Origin: Alkalihalobacterium chitinilyticum
Lineage (GTDB): Bacteria; Bacillota; Bacilli; Bacillales; Bacillaceae_F
Length of the DNA: 32,275 nt
Assembly: GCF_029028005.1 (NCBI RefSeq)
Contig: NZ_JAOTPO010000030.1
Coordinates: 1 to 32,275 of the forward strand
Reading direction: 5' to 3'
Every line of letters begins with the position of its first letter. Positions within the stretch are counted from its first letter, which is position 1. Both the position numbers and the translations under genes were made by a program. Of this stretch, positions 8,737-16,753 are shown one piece after another. The notes under the pieces were generated by a model. That model was not told the DNA's origin and made no database searches. It saw only the letters and a program-made list of their open reading frames with translations.

Positions 8737-11145
8737 ATGAGTCGTAAGCTTAAAACGCTTGTCGTTTATTCACTAATTTTCGTATTGGCACTTTCAAGTT
8801 TTAGCACTTTTGGTTCATCAGTTAATGCTAGTCAATCTTCATCAAATTTTGCAAATATCCAACTTGACTTTGATGGAAGCTCTTCTGAAATAACAACAGT
8901 AATCGTAGAGTTAGAAGAAGAGTCAATCGTTGAAGCAAAACATAAAGGAAAAAAACAAACAAAACAAAATTTAAAAGCAGAACGTCAATCAATCATTGCA
9001 GCTATTGAAAATGTGACGAGTTCTGCGGACGTTAACCAAGAATATGATTATGTATTCTCTGGATTTTCAATTGAAATTGCAGAAAACGAGATTGCTAATC
9101 TTGCTGCAGTACCAGGCGTAAAAGCGATTTATGCCAACCAAACGTATCAAGTCACTTCAGTAGATGAAGGTGAACTGTTAGATCCTGAAACATTCAGCCC
9201 TGCAATGATGGATAGTGCACCACATATTCAATCGGATCTGGCTTGGGATGCTGGTTTCACTGGTAAAGGTGTGACTGTAGCTATCATAGATACGGGTGTT
9301 GACTATACTCATCCAGACCTTGTTCACGCTTTTGGCGATTACAAAGGTTATGATTTTGTAGATGGAAATAAAGATCCACAAGAAACACCTCCTGGAGACC
9401 CACGCGGTCGTTCAACTAACCACGGTACACATGTTGCTGGTACAGTTGCAGCAAATGGTGAGATTAAAGGGGTAGCTCCTGACGCAACACTACTTGCATA
9501 TCGTGTATTAGGTCCAGGTGGAAGTGGAACAACTGAAAATGTTATTGCTGGTATCGAGCGTGCTGTACAAGATGGTGCAGACGTAATGAACCTTTCATTA
9601 GGTAATACACTAAACAATCCTGACTTCGCTACAAGTATTGCACTTGACTGGGCAATGGCTGAAGGGGTAGTAGCTGTAACATCAAACGGTAATAGTGGTC
9701 CAACCAACTGGACAGTTGGTTCACCTGGGACTTCTCGTGAGGCGATTTCTGTAGGTGCAACACAACTTCCTTACAACTTATTTAGTGCAGAAATCTTTAC
9801 TTCTGAAGGTGTAGATTACCCTTCAGCAAAAGTAATGGGCTTCCCAACTGAAGAAGCGTTGCTTGGATTAAACGATAAAGAATATGAATTTGTACATGTT
9901 GGTCTTGGTGCAGCTACTGATTTTGTAGGAAAAGACTTAGAAGGAAAAATCGCTTTAATTAGCCGTGGGGAATTTGCATTTGTTGATAAAGCAACAAACG
10001 CAAAAAATGCAGGTGCAGTCGGTGCGATCATTTATAATAACGTAGCTGGAGAGCAACCTGATGTCCCGGGCATGGCTGTTCCTACTATTAAAACTACTTT
10101 AGCAGATGGTCAAAAACTTTTAGCAGAACTTGAAGCTGGTAACAATAAAATTTCTTTTAATATCAAGTTTGATAGATTAGTAGGAGAAACTATGGCTTCA
10201 TTCTCATCTCGTGGACCAGTTATGAATACGTGGATGATTAAGCCAGACGTTTCTGCTCCTGGTGTAGCAATTGTAAGTACAGTTCCTACACATAACCCTA
10301 ATAATCCACACGGTTATGCTTCTTTACAAGGAACAAGTATGTCAGCTCCTCACGTTGCGGGTGCAGCTGCACTTATTTTAGAAGCACACCCAGAGTGGAG
10401 TGTAGAATTTGTTAAAGCCGCTTTAATGAACACTGCGGAAGACTTATATGATGCAAACGGAAAACTTTATCCACATAATAGCCAAGGAGCTGGAAGTATC
10501 CGTGTACTTGATGCAATTAATGCTGAAGTATTAGCAACACCTGGAAGTCATTCTTTTGGTATCTTCACAAATGAGGAAGACAAAGAAGTAAAGCGTCAAA
10601 GCTTTACCATTCATAATCTTTCTGATGAAAGAAAAAGATTTACAGTTGAATTTACAGGTCATGAAGGAATTAAAGTACAAACAAGTAATAACTTACAAGT
10701 ACAACCTGGACGTACACAAAACTTAAACTTTGGGGTTCAAGTTGATGTAGCTAATCTTAAACCTGGATACCACGAAGGTACTTTCCTAATCAGTGACGGA
10801 ACACAAACAATTAAAGTTCCGACAATCATCTTTGTACAAGAGCCTGATTACCCAATGCTTAACTCTCTAAGCCTTGCCTTGTCTGGTGGTAACCTAGTTG
10901 GAACTGTAAATGTTCCTGGTGGCGCTGCAGAATTTAACTTAAGAATTCGTAACGCGGATACAGGTGAATTACTAGCTGAGCCTGCAAAAGCAACAAACAT
11001 CGCACCTGGTATCCATAGCTTTAGCTGGAATATGACGATCGATGGCCAACCACTTACACCAGGTCGTTATCAAATTAACGCTTATGCTAAGACAGGTAAC
11101 AATGAAATGGAATTACAAGGTGGCGTATTAACAATCACCCCTTAA
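8737..11145 (+). CDS. vpr: Secreted subtilisin-like serine protease, Vpr type
   Basis: An 802-residue pre-pro-protease, close to the length of Bacillus subtilis Vpr. Residues 1-34 are a Sec signal peptide. Residues ~52-140 form an inhibitor I9 propeptide (TTVIVELEEESIVE to VKAIYANQTY). The S8 domain has the catalytic triad Asp185 (AIIDTG), His229 (NHGTHVAGT) and Ser534 (GTSMSAPHVAG), with oxyanion Asn319 (SNGNSGP). A PA domain is inserted at about 360-475 (KIALISRGEFAFVDKATNAKN), typical of Vpr. After the catalytic domain come two beta-sandwich regions, the last (about 705-802) resembling FlgD/Fn-like folds. The ATG at 8737 is preferred over the in-frame GTG at 8725 because AAGGGG lies 10 bases before it and overlaps the GTG. 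Probably used for nutrient release from proteins. Monocistronic, ending at the terminator 11166-11200. Confidence 0.93.
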   Translation: MSRKLKTLVVYSLIFVLALSSFSTFGSSVNASQSSSNFANIQLDFDGSSSEITTVIVELEEESIVEAKHKGKKQTKQNLKAERQSIIAAIENVTSSADVNQEYDYVFSGFSIEIAENEIANLAAVPGVKAIYANQTYQVTSVDEGELLDPETFSPAMMDSAPHIQSDLAWDAGFTGKGVTVAIIDTGVDYTHPDLVHAFGDYKGYDFVDGNKDPQETPPGDPRGRSTNHGTHVAGTVAANGEIKGVAPDATLLAYRVLGPGGSGTTENVIAGIERAVQDGADVMNLSLGNTLNNPDFATSIALDWAMAEGVVAVTSNGNSGPTNWTVGSPGTSREAISVGATQLPYNLFSAEIFTSEGVDYPSAKVMGFPTEEALLGLNDKEYEFVHVGLGAATDFVGKDLEGKIALISRGEFAFVDKATNAKNAGAVGAIIYNNVAGEQPDVPGMAVPTIKTTLADGQKLLAELEAGNNKISFNIKFDRLVGETMASFSSRGPVMNTWMIKPDVSAPGVAIVSTVPTHNPNNPHGYASLQGTSMSAPHVAGAAALILEAHPEWSVEFVKAALMNTAEDLYDANGKLYPHNSQGAGSIRVLDAINAEVLATPGSHSFGIFTNEEDKEVKRQSFTIHNLSDERKRFTVEFTGHEGIKVQTSNNLQVQPGRTQNLNFGVQVDVANLKPGYHEGTFLISDGTQTIKVPTIIFVQEPDYPMLNSLSLALSGGNLVGTVNVPGGAAEFNLRIRNADTGELLAEPAKATNIAPGIHSFSWNMTIDGQPLTPGRYQINAYAKTGNNEMELQGGVLTITP

Positions 11146-11165
11146 AAGAATAAGATATTATGGAC

Positions 11166-11200
11166 AAAAACGATGTGTCTATAGTAGACACATCGTTTTT
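11166..11200 (+). terminator. Terminator of the vpr-like gene
   Basis: Perfect 16-bp stem, arms 11166-11181 and 11185-11200 (AAAAACGATGTGTCTA and its complement), loop TAG, ending in TTTTTT. It is symmetrical and could also stop minus-strand transcription from the bactofilin-like gene that ends at 11232. Confidence 0.9.
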
Positions 11201-11231
11201 TATGATTTAAAAATGGAATCGTTCTACTGCT

Positions 11232-11486
11232 TTATTTTCGAATAACCTCTCCCATAATCACTGCTAACAACTCAACATTGGCACCTTCATTATATAGATT
11301 TCCTTCAATTGGGCCTCGGATTGAAGCTTGTGAGTGCTTTTTTAAGTTTAGATCACCTTTTACCCTAGCCAGTAAATCTAGCTTGGCACCTGCTAATACC
11401 GTTACATTCCCCACAACCTCACCTAGCAACATCGTATCTGCCTCGATGATTACCTCTCCAAATTGTTTTTCACTCACAATTTTCAA
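11232..11486 (-). CDS. Small bactofilin-like beta-helix protein (copy 1)
   Basis: An 84-residue protein made almost wholly of short beta-helix rungs: LLGEVVGNVTVLAGAKL, ARVKGDLNLKK, ASIRGPIEGNLYNEGANVEL. The G-x-V/I-x-G-(N/D) spacing is that of bactofilins (polymer-forming cytoskeletal proteins, DUF583), but the protein is much shorter than typical members and has no signal or membrane anchor. The start is TTG at 11486, 8 bases after AAAGGGGG. A paralogue of exactly the same length is at 15646-15900. It lies 114 bases downstream of the YhgE-type gene on the same strand and may be co-transcribed. Role unknown; assembly into filaments is a family inference. Confidence 0.7.
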   Translation of the reverse strand: MKIVSEKQFGEVIIEADTMLLGEVVGNVTVLAGAKLDLLARVKGDLNLKKHSQASIRGPIEGNLYNEGANVELLAVIMGEVIRK

Positions 11487-11532
11487 TCGTACGACCCCCT
11501 TTTAGTTTCTATTACGTATACGACTTATTTTG

Positions 11533-11581
11533 TTAGGAGGTTTCATGTTTTACAAATGTTCTTCTAATTTGGTCCTCCTAA
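11533..11581. repeat. Inverted repeat TTAGGAGG/CCTCCTAA between yhgE-like and bactofilin-like genes
   Basis: Arms 11533-11540 and 11574-11581 are perfectly complementary over 8 bp with a 33-base loop. It lies just after the stop codon of the YhgE-like gene. There is no T-run after it on the minus strand, so it is not a normal terminator; it may be an mRNA stem between two cistrons. Confidence 0.35.
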
Positions 11582-11600
11582 TTTCTTTCTACTTTCTCGA

Positions 11601-14279
11601 TCACTCAACTAATCGACTAGATTTTGATTTTTCATAGGTTTTCTCAATTCTTGCGGCCAGCTTCGGTTTTAACAAGAAACCGATCATAAGTGCGAGTAAC
11701 CAGAACCCTCCTAGTATTAATAAGTTCTTCCAAACTAGAATGGCAATTGCACCACCTACTGCTTCACGTAATAGATTAATAGCGTAAGAAAAAGGCATAA
11801 ATGGATGTACCATTTGGAAAAACGGTGGAGCTACTTCAATTGGAAAAGTGCCTCCTCCACTCGATAGCTGCAACACAAGCAGAACGATCGCTAATGCTTT
11901 TCCGATATTTCCAAGAATGGATGCAAGTGTATATACCATCGTCATAAAAACGACCGCGATAATGACCGAAAATAAGATTAATAACCCAGGATGTGCTGCG
12001 TAAATTCCCAGTATTGTTAAATTTCCAATACTGACAATTAGTCCTTGTAATACTCCAACAATTAAAAATAGAAACATCCTTCCAAAGTAAATTTGACGTA
12101 AGGTATACTCTTCACGCCGATCAGCAGCATGTAAGTTTGTGCTTATCAAATTCGATAATAACAGTGCTCCAACCCAAAGACTTAACGTTGTATAAAATGG
12201 AGCATTGGCTGAACCATAGTTTGGAATCGGGAACAACTCGTCTTCAATTAAATCCACAGGACTAGCAAAAAATTCACTTTCTTCATCTAAATCATTTCGA
12301 AGCAACAAAATCATTTCATTGATCCTGTCATCCTCTTCAATCATACGGAGTCGATCAGCGGCGTCACTAATGTTCTCTTCAACTTCCGGAAGTTGAGTGC
12401 GGCCAAATTCAGCAAGTTCGCCTACCGATCGCTGAATATCTGGTAAGTGTTCTGCAATAGAATGAGCTACCCTCAAATAATCTTCTTCTACACCCGGCAA
12501 GTCTTCTCTAATTAACCTCGACATACCAATTACGTTCTTTTCAAGTGCGGGTAAATCATTTCGGATAAAATGACCTAAATTTTCTATAACATCAATAACG
12601 AGTGGGAGATCTCTTTGAATTTTTTCCGTTAATTCATTTATTCTTCGTTCTACTTCAGGTAACCGATCAATCCATTGAGCAATATTTTCTTCTCCTTCAA
12701 CCGCTATGATTTCAGCATGGATTAATACCTCTTCGACCGACTTGAGATCAGCGTAAACTTCATCCAATGAATGAATATTATCGTTCAATTTAGTTTCAAT
12801 GCTACTTATTGCATGTTCAATACGATCAGCTCCGTCCCCCTTTAATGAGTGATGGAGTTCTTTAGATAGACGTTCTACTTCTTGTACACTTTCTCTAGTC
12901 GATGTTATTTTATCAATTCCAATACTTTCTCCTGCTTCCATTCTTTCAATAACTATTTGTACATCGTTTTGAAGTGATTCCATTGCTTCTTTTGTTCGAG
13001 TCAATTGATCGATAACAGTAAGAAGCCCGTCATCTTGTGAAGACTCGTATAAAAGAGTGTACATCGTAATACTGTTTTCTAGTAATCTAATATGAGTATT
13101 TAACTCATCATATAGTACATTTAATCTTTCTAGTACTTGTTGTTCTGCTTGTTCGTCTTCAAGCATAGCTATTACTTGGTCAATAGAAGCCGTCGTTTGA
13201 CTGAAGAAAAGTACCTGTTGCGCAAGTACATCTATTACAAAAATAGAAGATTTTTGTGCTTCATCTAAATAGTTATCGAGTGCAACCATATATTCTTCTA
13301 TCGATTCAGCTCTTTGTTCAACGCTAGGAACTACCTCTTGTGCATTTTTTATAGTTTCTTGTGCTAACTGAACAGCTTCTAATGCTTCTTCTAAGTGTTC
13401 CGCTATATTAGAATAATGATCGTTTATACTATCTAATTCACTTACTGCATTTTCAATTTCTGGGATTGCTGCTTCTAACTGAAGTATTCCTTCTCCTAAT
13501 TTATAGATTTGAGGAAATTCATTTTCAATTCGAACAATGTGCTCCGCTCCCTGTCTAATTTGGGGAATGAACTCTTCTAGAGCTAACAATTGATCGACAT
13601 GTTCCTCAACCTTATACCAATTATCATCAATATCAATTATCCACTGAGCAAATTCATTCACTTCAGGGAAACGTTGCTCTAAATCATAGATCACTTGTTT
13701 AACTCTTCGCAGTGTTGGGAGTTCTTCTTCCAACCTCAAACCCAACCTGTCAAACTCTTGAAATAATGTTTTTGATGTTTCAGCAACAAACTGATCATTG
13801 ATTGCTTTTACGATCGTGGACGCTCCAGCTGAAGTCATCTTAGGAGCAATTGCATTAATTTTTTCATTAACTTGATAAGAGACTTGAGCTTGAATTGGCT
13901 CTCCTGTAAGAACTTGAGCTAGGTCTTCTGAAAAATGAGGATCTATAAAAATACTCGCATAATAGTCCCCGTATTCAACCCCTTTTTCTGCCTCTTCCCT
14001 TGAAACAAAAGCCCAGCCTAAATTATCGTTATTCTTTAAATTATCAACTAATTCTGCCCCTATATTTATAGCTTCACCGTCAATCTCAGTTCCTTGGTCC
14101 TCATTTACAACTGCTACCTGTATTCCTTGGGTATTTGCATAAGGATCCCAAGCTGCCCCTAAGTTAAACCATGCGTAAAGCGACGGTAAGATGGCTAATC
14201 CAATTAAAAGAATGCCGACAAGTGGGACCCGCTTAATATTTAAAAGGTCTTGTTTGAAAATATTCCATATATTCTCCAT
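11601..14279 (-). CDS. YhgE/Pip-type ABC-2 membrane protein with long coiled region
   Basis: An 892-residue protein of the YhgE/Pip family. One membrane segment (about 19-38) is followed by the family block LPSLYAWFNLGAAWDPYANTQG and then AVVNEDQG. A large extracytoplasmic, mostly helical region spans about 45-690. The C-terminus has five to six membrane segments (about 695-870) of the ABC-2 permease type. Relatives include phage infection protein Pip and ESX/type VII-linked YueB-like proteins. The helical region contains six LP-starting units exactly 18 residues apart (L540, 558, 576, 594, 612, 630) and a looser 17-residue series at 187-275. Start ATG has AAAGGAGGAAG six bases upstream. No type VII secretion gene is nearby. 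It could act in export or as a phage/bacteriocin receptor; neither is shown. Confidence 0.85.
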   Translation of the reverse strand: MENIWNIFKQDLLNIKRVPLVGILLIGLAILPSLYAWFNLGAAWDPYANTQGIQVAVVNEDQGTEIDGEAINIGAELVDNLKNNDNLGWAFVSREEAEKGVEYGDYYASIFIDPHFSEDLAQVLTGEPIQAQVSYQVNEKINAIAPKMTSAGASTIVKAINDQFVAETSKTLFQEFDRLGLRLEEELPTLRRVKQVIYDLEQRFPEVNEFAQWIIDIDDNWYKVEEHVDQLLALEEFIPQIRQGAEHIVRIENEFPQIYKLGEGILQLEAAIPEIENAVSELDSINDHYSNIAEHLEEALEAVQLAQETIKNAQEVVPSVEQRAESIEEYMVALDNYLDEAQKSSIFVIDVLAQQVLFFSQTTASIDQVIAMLEDEQAEQQVLERLNVLYDELNTHIRLLENSITMYTLLYESSQDDGLLTVIDQLTRTKEAMESLQNDVQIVIERMEAGESIGIDKITSTRESVQEVERLSKELHHSLKGDGADRIEHAISSIETKLNDNIHSLDEVYADLKSVEEVLIHAEIIAVEGEENIAQWIDRLPEVERRINELTEKIQRDLPLVIDVIENLGHFIRNDLPALEKNVIGMSRLIREDLPGVEEDYLRVAHSIAEHLPDIQRSVGELAEFGRTQLPEVEENISDAADRLRMIEEDDRINEMILLLRNDLDEESEFFASPVDLIEDELFPIPNYGSANAPFYTTLSLWVGALLLSNLISTNLHAADRREEYTLRQIYFGRMFLFLIVGVLQGLIVSIGNLTILGIYAAHPGLLILFSVIIAVVFMTMVYTLASILGNIGKALAIVLLVLQLSSGGGTFPIEVAPPFFQMVHPFMPFSYAINLLREAVGGAIAILVWKNLLILGGFWLLALMIGFLLKPKLAARIEKTYEKSKSSRLVE
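12339..12662 (-). repeat. 18-residue tandem protein repeat in the YhgE-type protein
   Basis: Codons 540-647 encode six units starting with LP at residues 540, 558, 576, 594, 612 and 630. Each has the pattern LP-x-(V/L/I)-E followed by a hydrophobic residue every 3-4 positions, and most end in an acidic residue just before the next LP. The DNA units have diverged, so the repeat is visible only in the protein. Confidence 0.8.
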
Positions 14280-14719
14280 TAGCTTCCTCCTTTATTGCTG
14301 CGTCTTAATCACTCTCTAATTGTCACTCAAACAAAAGACCAATCTGATCCAAACTCTAATTTCACTCATTAGTTCCTTAAAACGTCCTCATTATAAAATA
14401 TCAGTATGAACTGTCTATGAACTGATTGCTCAATATGGGTTGTACAAGAGACTATTAAATACTATATGAGAATAACAGTTTCAACATTCCATATTAGTAA
14501 GAAAAACCTGAACCAAAATAGATGATATGAATATTATGTATAATGAACGATCCATTACTTACTGTAAATGACAGAAACTTTTAGAAAAGAACGTGCTCTA
14601 ACACAATAAAAAATAAGGGGAATAAACTCAGATTTTCAGGCTTTTCCCTGATAAATTTGTAGACTTGCCCCATGTTATGATGTATCCAAGGGAGTAAATC
14701 TAATATAGAGAACTAGACT
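14280..14719. other. Divergent intergenic region between yhgE-like and usp-like genes
   Basis: About 440 bp of AT-rich DNA without a convincing gene. It must hold the promoter of the YhgE-type gene (minus) and probably that of the USP-like gene (plus). A TATGAT at 14679-14684 is a possible -10 for the plus-strand transcript, but no -35 at normal spacing was found. The structured part to the right is listed separately. Confidence 0.4.
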
Positions 14720-14720
14720 A

Positions 14721-14902
14721 CTGTACTAGGCAACAGGAAAAGGCTTTAAAGAACGTAAATAGAGAATGGAGCCTTATATTCGGCTCCTGTTCTGTTACCT
14801 AGTACAGAAAGAAAATAGATAGAGAAGTTTTGAACTTAAAGAATACACCTCATCTTCACTTTCAATTTTGAGGTGATAAAAAGCTAGATGATCAGATCTA
14901 GC
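14721..14902 (+). promoter_or_regulatory. Structured 5' leader of the USP-like gene (three successive stem-loops)
   Basis: The first element has an outer stem of 16 bp with one mismatch (arms 14721-14736 and 14792-14807, CTGTACTAGG with CCTAGTACAG) enclosing a GC-rich inner hairpin GGAGCC/GGCTCC (14768-14773, 14782-14787). A second hairpin CACCTCA/TGAGGTG (14846-14852, 14869-14875) and a third GCTAGAT/ATCTAGC (14883-14889, 14896-14902) follow. The third ends a few bases before the Shine-Dalgarno GAGGAG. No known riboswitch core was recognised, and there is no U-run that would make an attenuator. Function is inferred only from position and pairing. Confidence 0.5.
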
Positions 14903-14919
14903 GAAAAGAGGAGATAAGT

Positions 14920-15567
14920 ATGTTAAAAGAAACTATTTTAGTTTGTATTAGTCATCCAATTCATGCAGAAAAATTAATTCAACGAGGAAAAGCATTAGCT
15001 AAAGCATTTGATGGGGAATGTTTAGTCCTTTCTGTGGATACGAAAGCGTATGATAAACTTAATTTTAGTCAACTACAAACAAAATACCTTTTTGAAAGCT
15101 TAGCCAAAAAATATGAGGTAAAATTAATTACTAGAAATACAGACGCTAAAAATATCGCCTCTGCTATTGCGGAAACTGCACTTGAGAAGAATGTTACACA
15201 AATTGTAATTGGTCAATCTATTCAAACAAAAGTCCAATTATGGACAAAGGAACCTATTATCAATAATTTATTAAAAAAGATCACTGGAATAGATATTCAT
15301 ATTGTAGAAGTAAACAGGGATTTTTATTATGAGGGCGACTCATACGAAAGAGGAAATCATGCTCACTTAATAGAGGAAGACGGGCACTATATTCTATCAT
15401 TTGATAGTTTAACTAATGATCACTTAAAAGGGATTTTCTTTAAAGAACATTCTACTGATTTCTCAAACGGCTTCTTTGTTATTGCAGAACCTACTGAGCT
15501 CAAAGTTATTCGTATACACGAGGGTATTGCGCAAAAAGATGAAGTACTTGCTAATACTAAAATCTAA
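14920..15567 (+). CDS. Universal stress protein, KdpD USP-domain-like, with unknown C-terminal region
   Basis: A 215-residue soluble protein. Residues 1-133 form a USP-like alpha/beta domain: ILVCISHPIHAEKLIQRGKAL at the start, IVIGQSIQTKVQLW near 95-108 and IDIHIVEV at about 125-132. These match the USP domain found inside KdpD sensor kinases (there IVIG...RW and DVHVV). No KdpD P-loop domain, kinase or kdp gene is present, so it is a stand-alone version. Residues 135-215 are hydrophilic, with HAHLIEEDGHYILSF, and I do not recognise the domain. The ATG is preceded by GAGGAGATAA. It is a single gene between the leader at 14721-14902 and the terminator at 15579-15616. A link to potassium or osmotic response is inference. 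Confidence 0.7.
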   Translation: MLKETILVCISHPIHAEKLIQRGKALAKAFDGECLVLSVDTKAYDKLNFSQLQTKYLFESLAKKYEVKLITRNTDAKNIASAIAETALEKNVTQIVIGQSIQTKVQLWTKEPIINNLLKKITGIDIHIVEVNRDFYYEGDSYERGNHAHLIEEDGHYILSFDSLTNDHLKGIFFKEHSTDFSNGFFVIAEPTELKVIRIHEGIAQKDEVLANTKI

Positions 15568-15578
15568 TTGTACTACAT

Positions 15579-15616
15579 ACAACCAGCCTAGGTTTTATAC
15601 AACCTAAGTTGGTTGT
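15579..15616. terminator. Bidirectional terminator between usp-like and bactofilin-like genes
   Basis: Arms 15579-15594 and 15601-15616 pair at 15 of 16 positions (one mismatch, one G-T), with loop TTATAC. TTTTT follows on the plus strand. It lies between convergent genes, 12 bases after the USP stop and 30 bases after the bactofilin stop. Confidence 0.85.
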
Positions 15617-15645
15617 TTTTATATGCTTTACACTTTAAAGACCTA

Positions 15646-15900
15646 TTATCGATTAATAACTTCGCCTCTTACACCACGGATAAGTTCAATTCTAGCTCCT
15701 TCATTATAAAGATTGCCATTGATTTGACCTCTTATGGATGCTACTGAGAACTTCTTCAATGTAACATCTCCTGTGACCTTTGCTTCTAGATCTAACTTAG
15801 CTCCAGGTAACACAATCACATTGCCATTCACTTCTCCCATTAGCATCGTATCGGTTTCAATAACGACTGTTCCTGTTTGATTGACCGTAGATAAATTCAT
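15646..15900 (-). CDS. Small bactofilin-like beta-helix protein (copy 2)
   Basis: An 84-residue paralogue of the protein at 11232-11486. The shared pattern is DTMLMGEVNGNV, PGAKLDLEAKVTGDVTLKK, ASIRGQINGNLYNEGARIEL, ending in GEVINR where copy 1 has GEVIRK. The frame is open to 16005, but GAGGGGGAGC lies 5 bases before the ATG at 15900, which is therefore the start; with it both copies have equal length. No signal peptide or membrane segment. It probably forms a beta-helix; polymerisation is a family inference. The two copies differ at many positions, so the duplication is not recent. Confidence 0.7.
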   Translation of the reverse strand: MNLSTVNQTGTVVIETDTMLMGEVNGNVIVLPGAKLDLEAKVTGDVTLKKFSVASIRGQINGNLYNEGARIELIRGVRGEVINR

Positions 15901-16208
15901 AAAAAGCTCCCCCTCAAAGATCCTTATTTTTACTAGTTGATTTTTCGATTTCTTTTGTAGTGAATTGTTCTGTATATCATTAACCGCATCGTTTGGTATG
16001 GCCAACTGTTAGAAACTTCCAAAAACTCTGTCTTTAATGTAATAATACTTTTATAACCAGATTATTGTTATCAGGAGAAATCCTGAATTAATTAAAAAAA
16101 CTCCCTGAATTATTGTTGGAAAAATCAGGTGAAAGATTATTAATCTTGGAACTATTGGTGAAAGCAGACAATCGTACTATTGTTTTTCATAAAACCAAAG
16201 GATCAAAA
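15901..16208. other. Intergenic region upstream of bactofilin copy 2
   Basis: About 300 bp, AT-rich. It contains a small hairpin TCAGGA-GAAA-TCCTGA (16071-16086) with a GNRA-type loop. The region should hold the promoter for the bactofilin-like gene, but I could not fix one. No gene seen. Confidence 0.4.
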
Positions 16209-16240
16209 TAAAAAAACGACCTAGATTTAGATCGTCTTTT
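16209..16240 (-). terminator. Terminator downstream of the DUF2642 gene
   Basis: Stem ACGATCTA/TAGGTCGT on the minus strand (16216-16235, one G-T pair, loop AATC), followed by TTTTTTT. It lies about 70 bases after the DUF2642 stop. Confidence 0.75.
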
Positions 16241-16306
16241 CCAGTAACTTTTAAACAAAGTCCTTCTATTTTTCTGCTTAGTAAAGTGAAAATCTTTATT
16301 TCTAAT

Positions 16307-16573
16307 CTAATTGGGCATAACCCAAATGATTTCTTGAATCCTAACAAAAAAAGAAGAATCATTAGTTGATAACACGATGTGATCAGGCTTCACATCGGTT
16401 AAATTTCCACGAATACTGCCGCGACTTGTTTCTACTACAAGTTCTTTTCCCTTTACAGATTGTAACACTTGAACGACATATGGGTCATAAAGCGTAATCA
16501 TTTGTTGTTGCACAGTTTGGTGGTTTTGATGCTGGTGATGATTTCTCGTATAGTCGATGCCATTGTAATACAT
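16307..16573 (-). CDS. DUF2642 (YuzF-like) protein
   Basis: An 88-residue protein. Residues 1-28 are polar and His/Gln-rich (NHHQHQNHQTVQQQ). Residues ~30-88 match the DUF2642 domain: DPYVVQVLQSVKGKELVVET, RGSIRGNLTDVKPDHIVL and the end VRIQEIIWVMPN, an SH3/Sm-like small beta fold. Such proteins are common in spore-formers and some are found in the spore coat; a role here is not shown. The frame is open upstream to 16666, but GGGAGGGG lies 6 bases before the ATG at 16573, which fixes the start. Monocistronic with its own terminator. Confidence 0.75.
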   Translation of the reverse strand: MYYNGIDYTRNHHQHQNHQTVQQQMITLYDPYVVQVLQSVKGKELVVETSRGSIRGNLTDVKPDHIVLSTNDSSFFVRIQEIIWVMPN

Positions 16574-16671
16574 TGCTTCCCCTCCCAATCGGTTTAAACA
16601 ATGTATCATATGCCTAGAGTCCGTTTTGTTGTGGGCGAATATCATGACATAACCTGATGAATACAAATCAA

Positions 16672-16698
16672 ATAAAAAAGGCCTGGAATTCAGACCTT
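16672..16698 (-). terminator. Terminator of the haloacetate dehalogenase-like gene
   Basis: AAGGCCTG (16678-16685) pairs with CAGACCTT (16691-16698), 8 bp with one G-T pair, loop GAATT. On the minus strand it is followed by TTTTTT. It is 55 bases after the stop codon. Confidence 0.8.
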
Positions 16699-16753
16699 TT
16701 CAACCTATAAGCATAAATTAGGATTAAACTACCCGAAACCCTATAGACGATCT

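Noticed and set aside
9348-9707. Long antisense frame inside the protease gene
   Set aside because: The plus strand holds the catalytic His region of the S8 protease; the antisense frame is a by-product of codon bias.
11544-11636. Plus-strand frame starting with ATG 4 bases after AGGAGG, about 30 codons
   Set aside because: The spacing is short, the frame is antisense to the end of the YhgE-type gene, and the AGGAGG is half of an inverted repeat.
14721-14902. c-di-AMP (ydaO-type) riboswitch before the USP-like gene
   Set aside because: Structure is present, but I could not find the conserved core segments of that riboswitch, so it is reported only as an unassigned leader.
16177-16362. Minus-strand frame of 61 codons next to the DUF2642 gene
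   Set aside because: It overlaps the end of DUF2642 in another frame and runs through its terminator, without a ribosome binding site.
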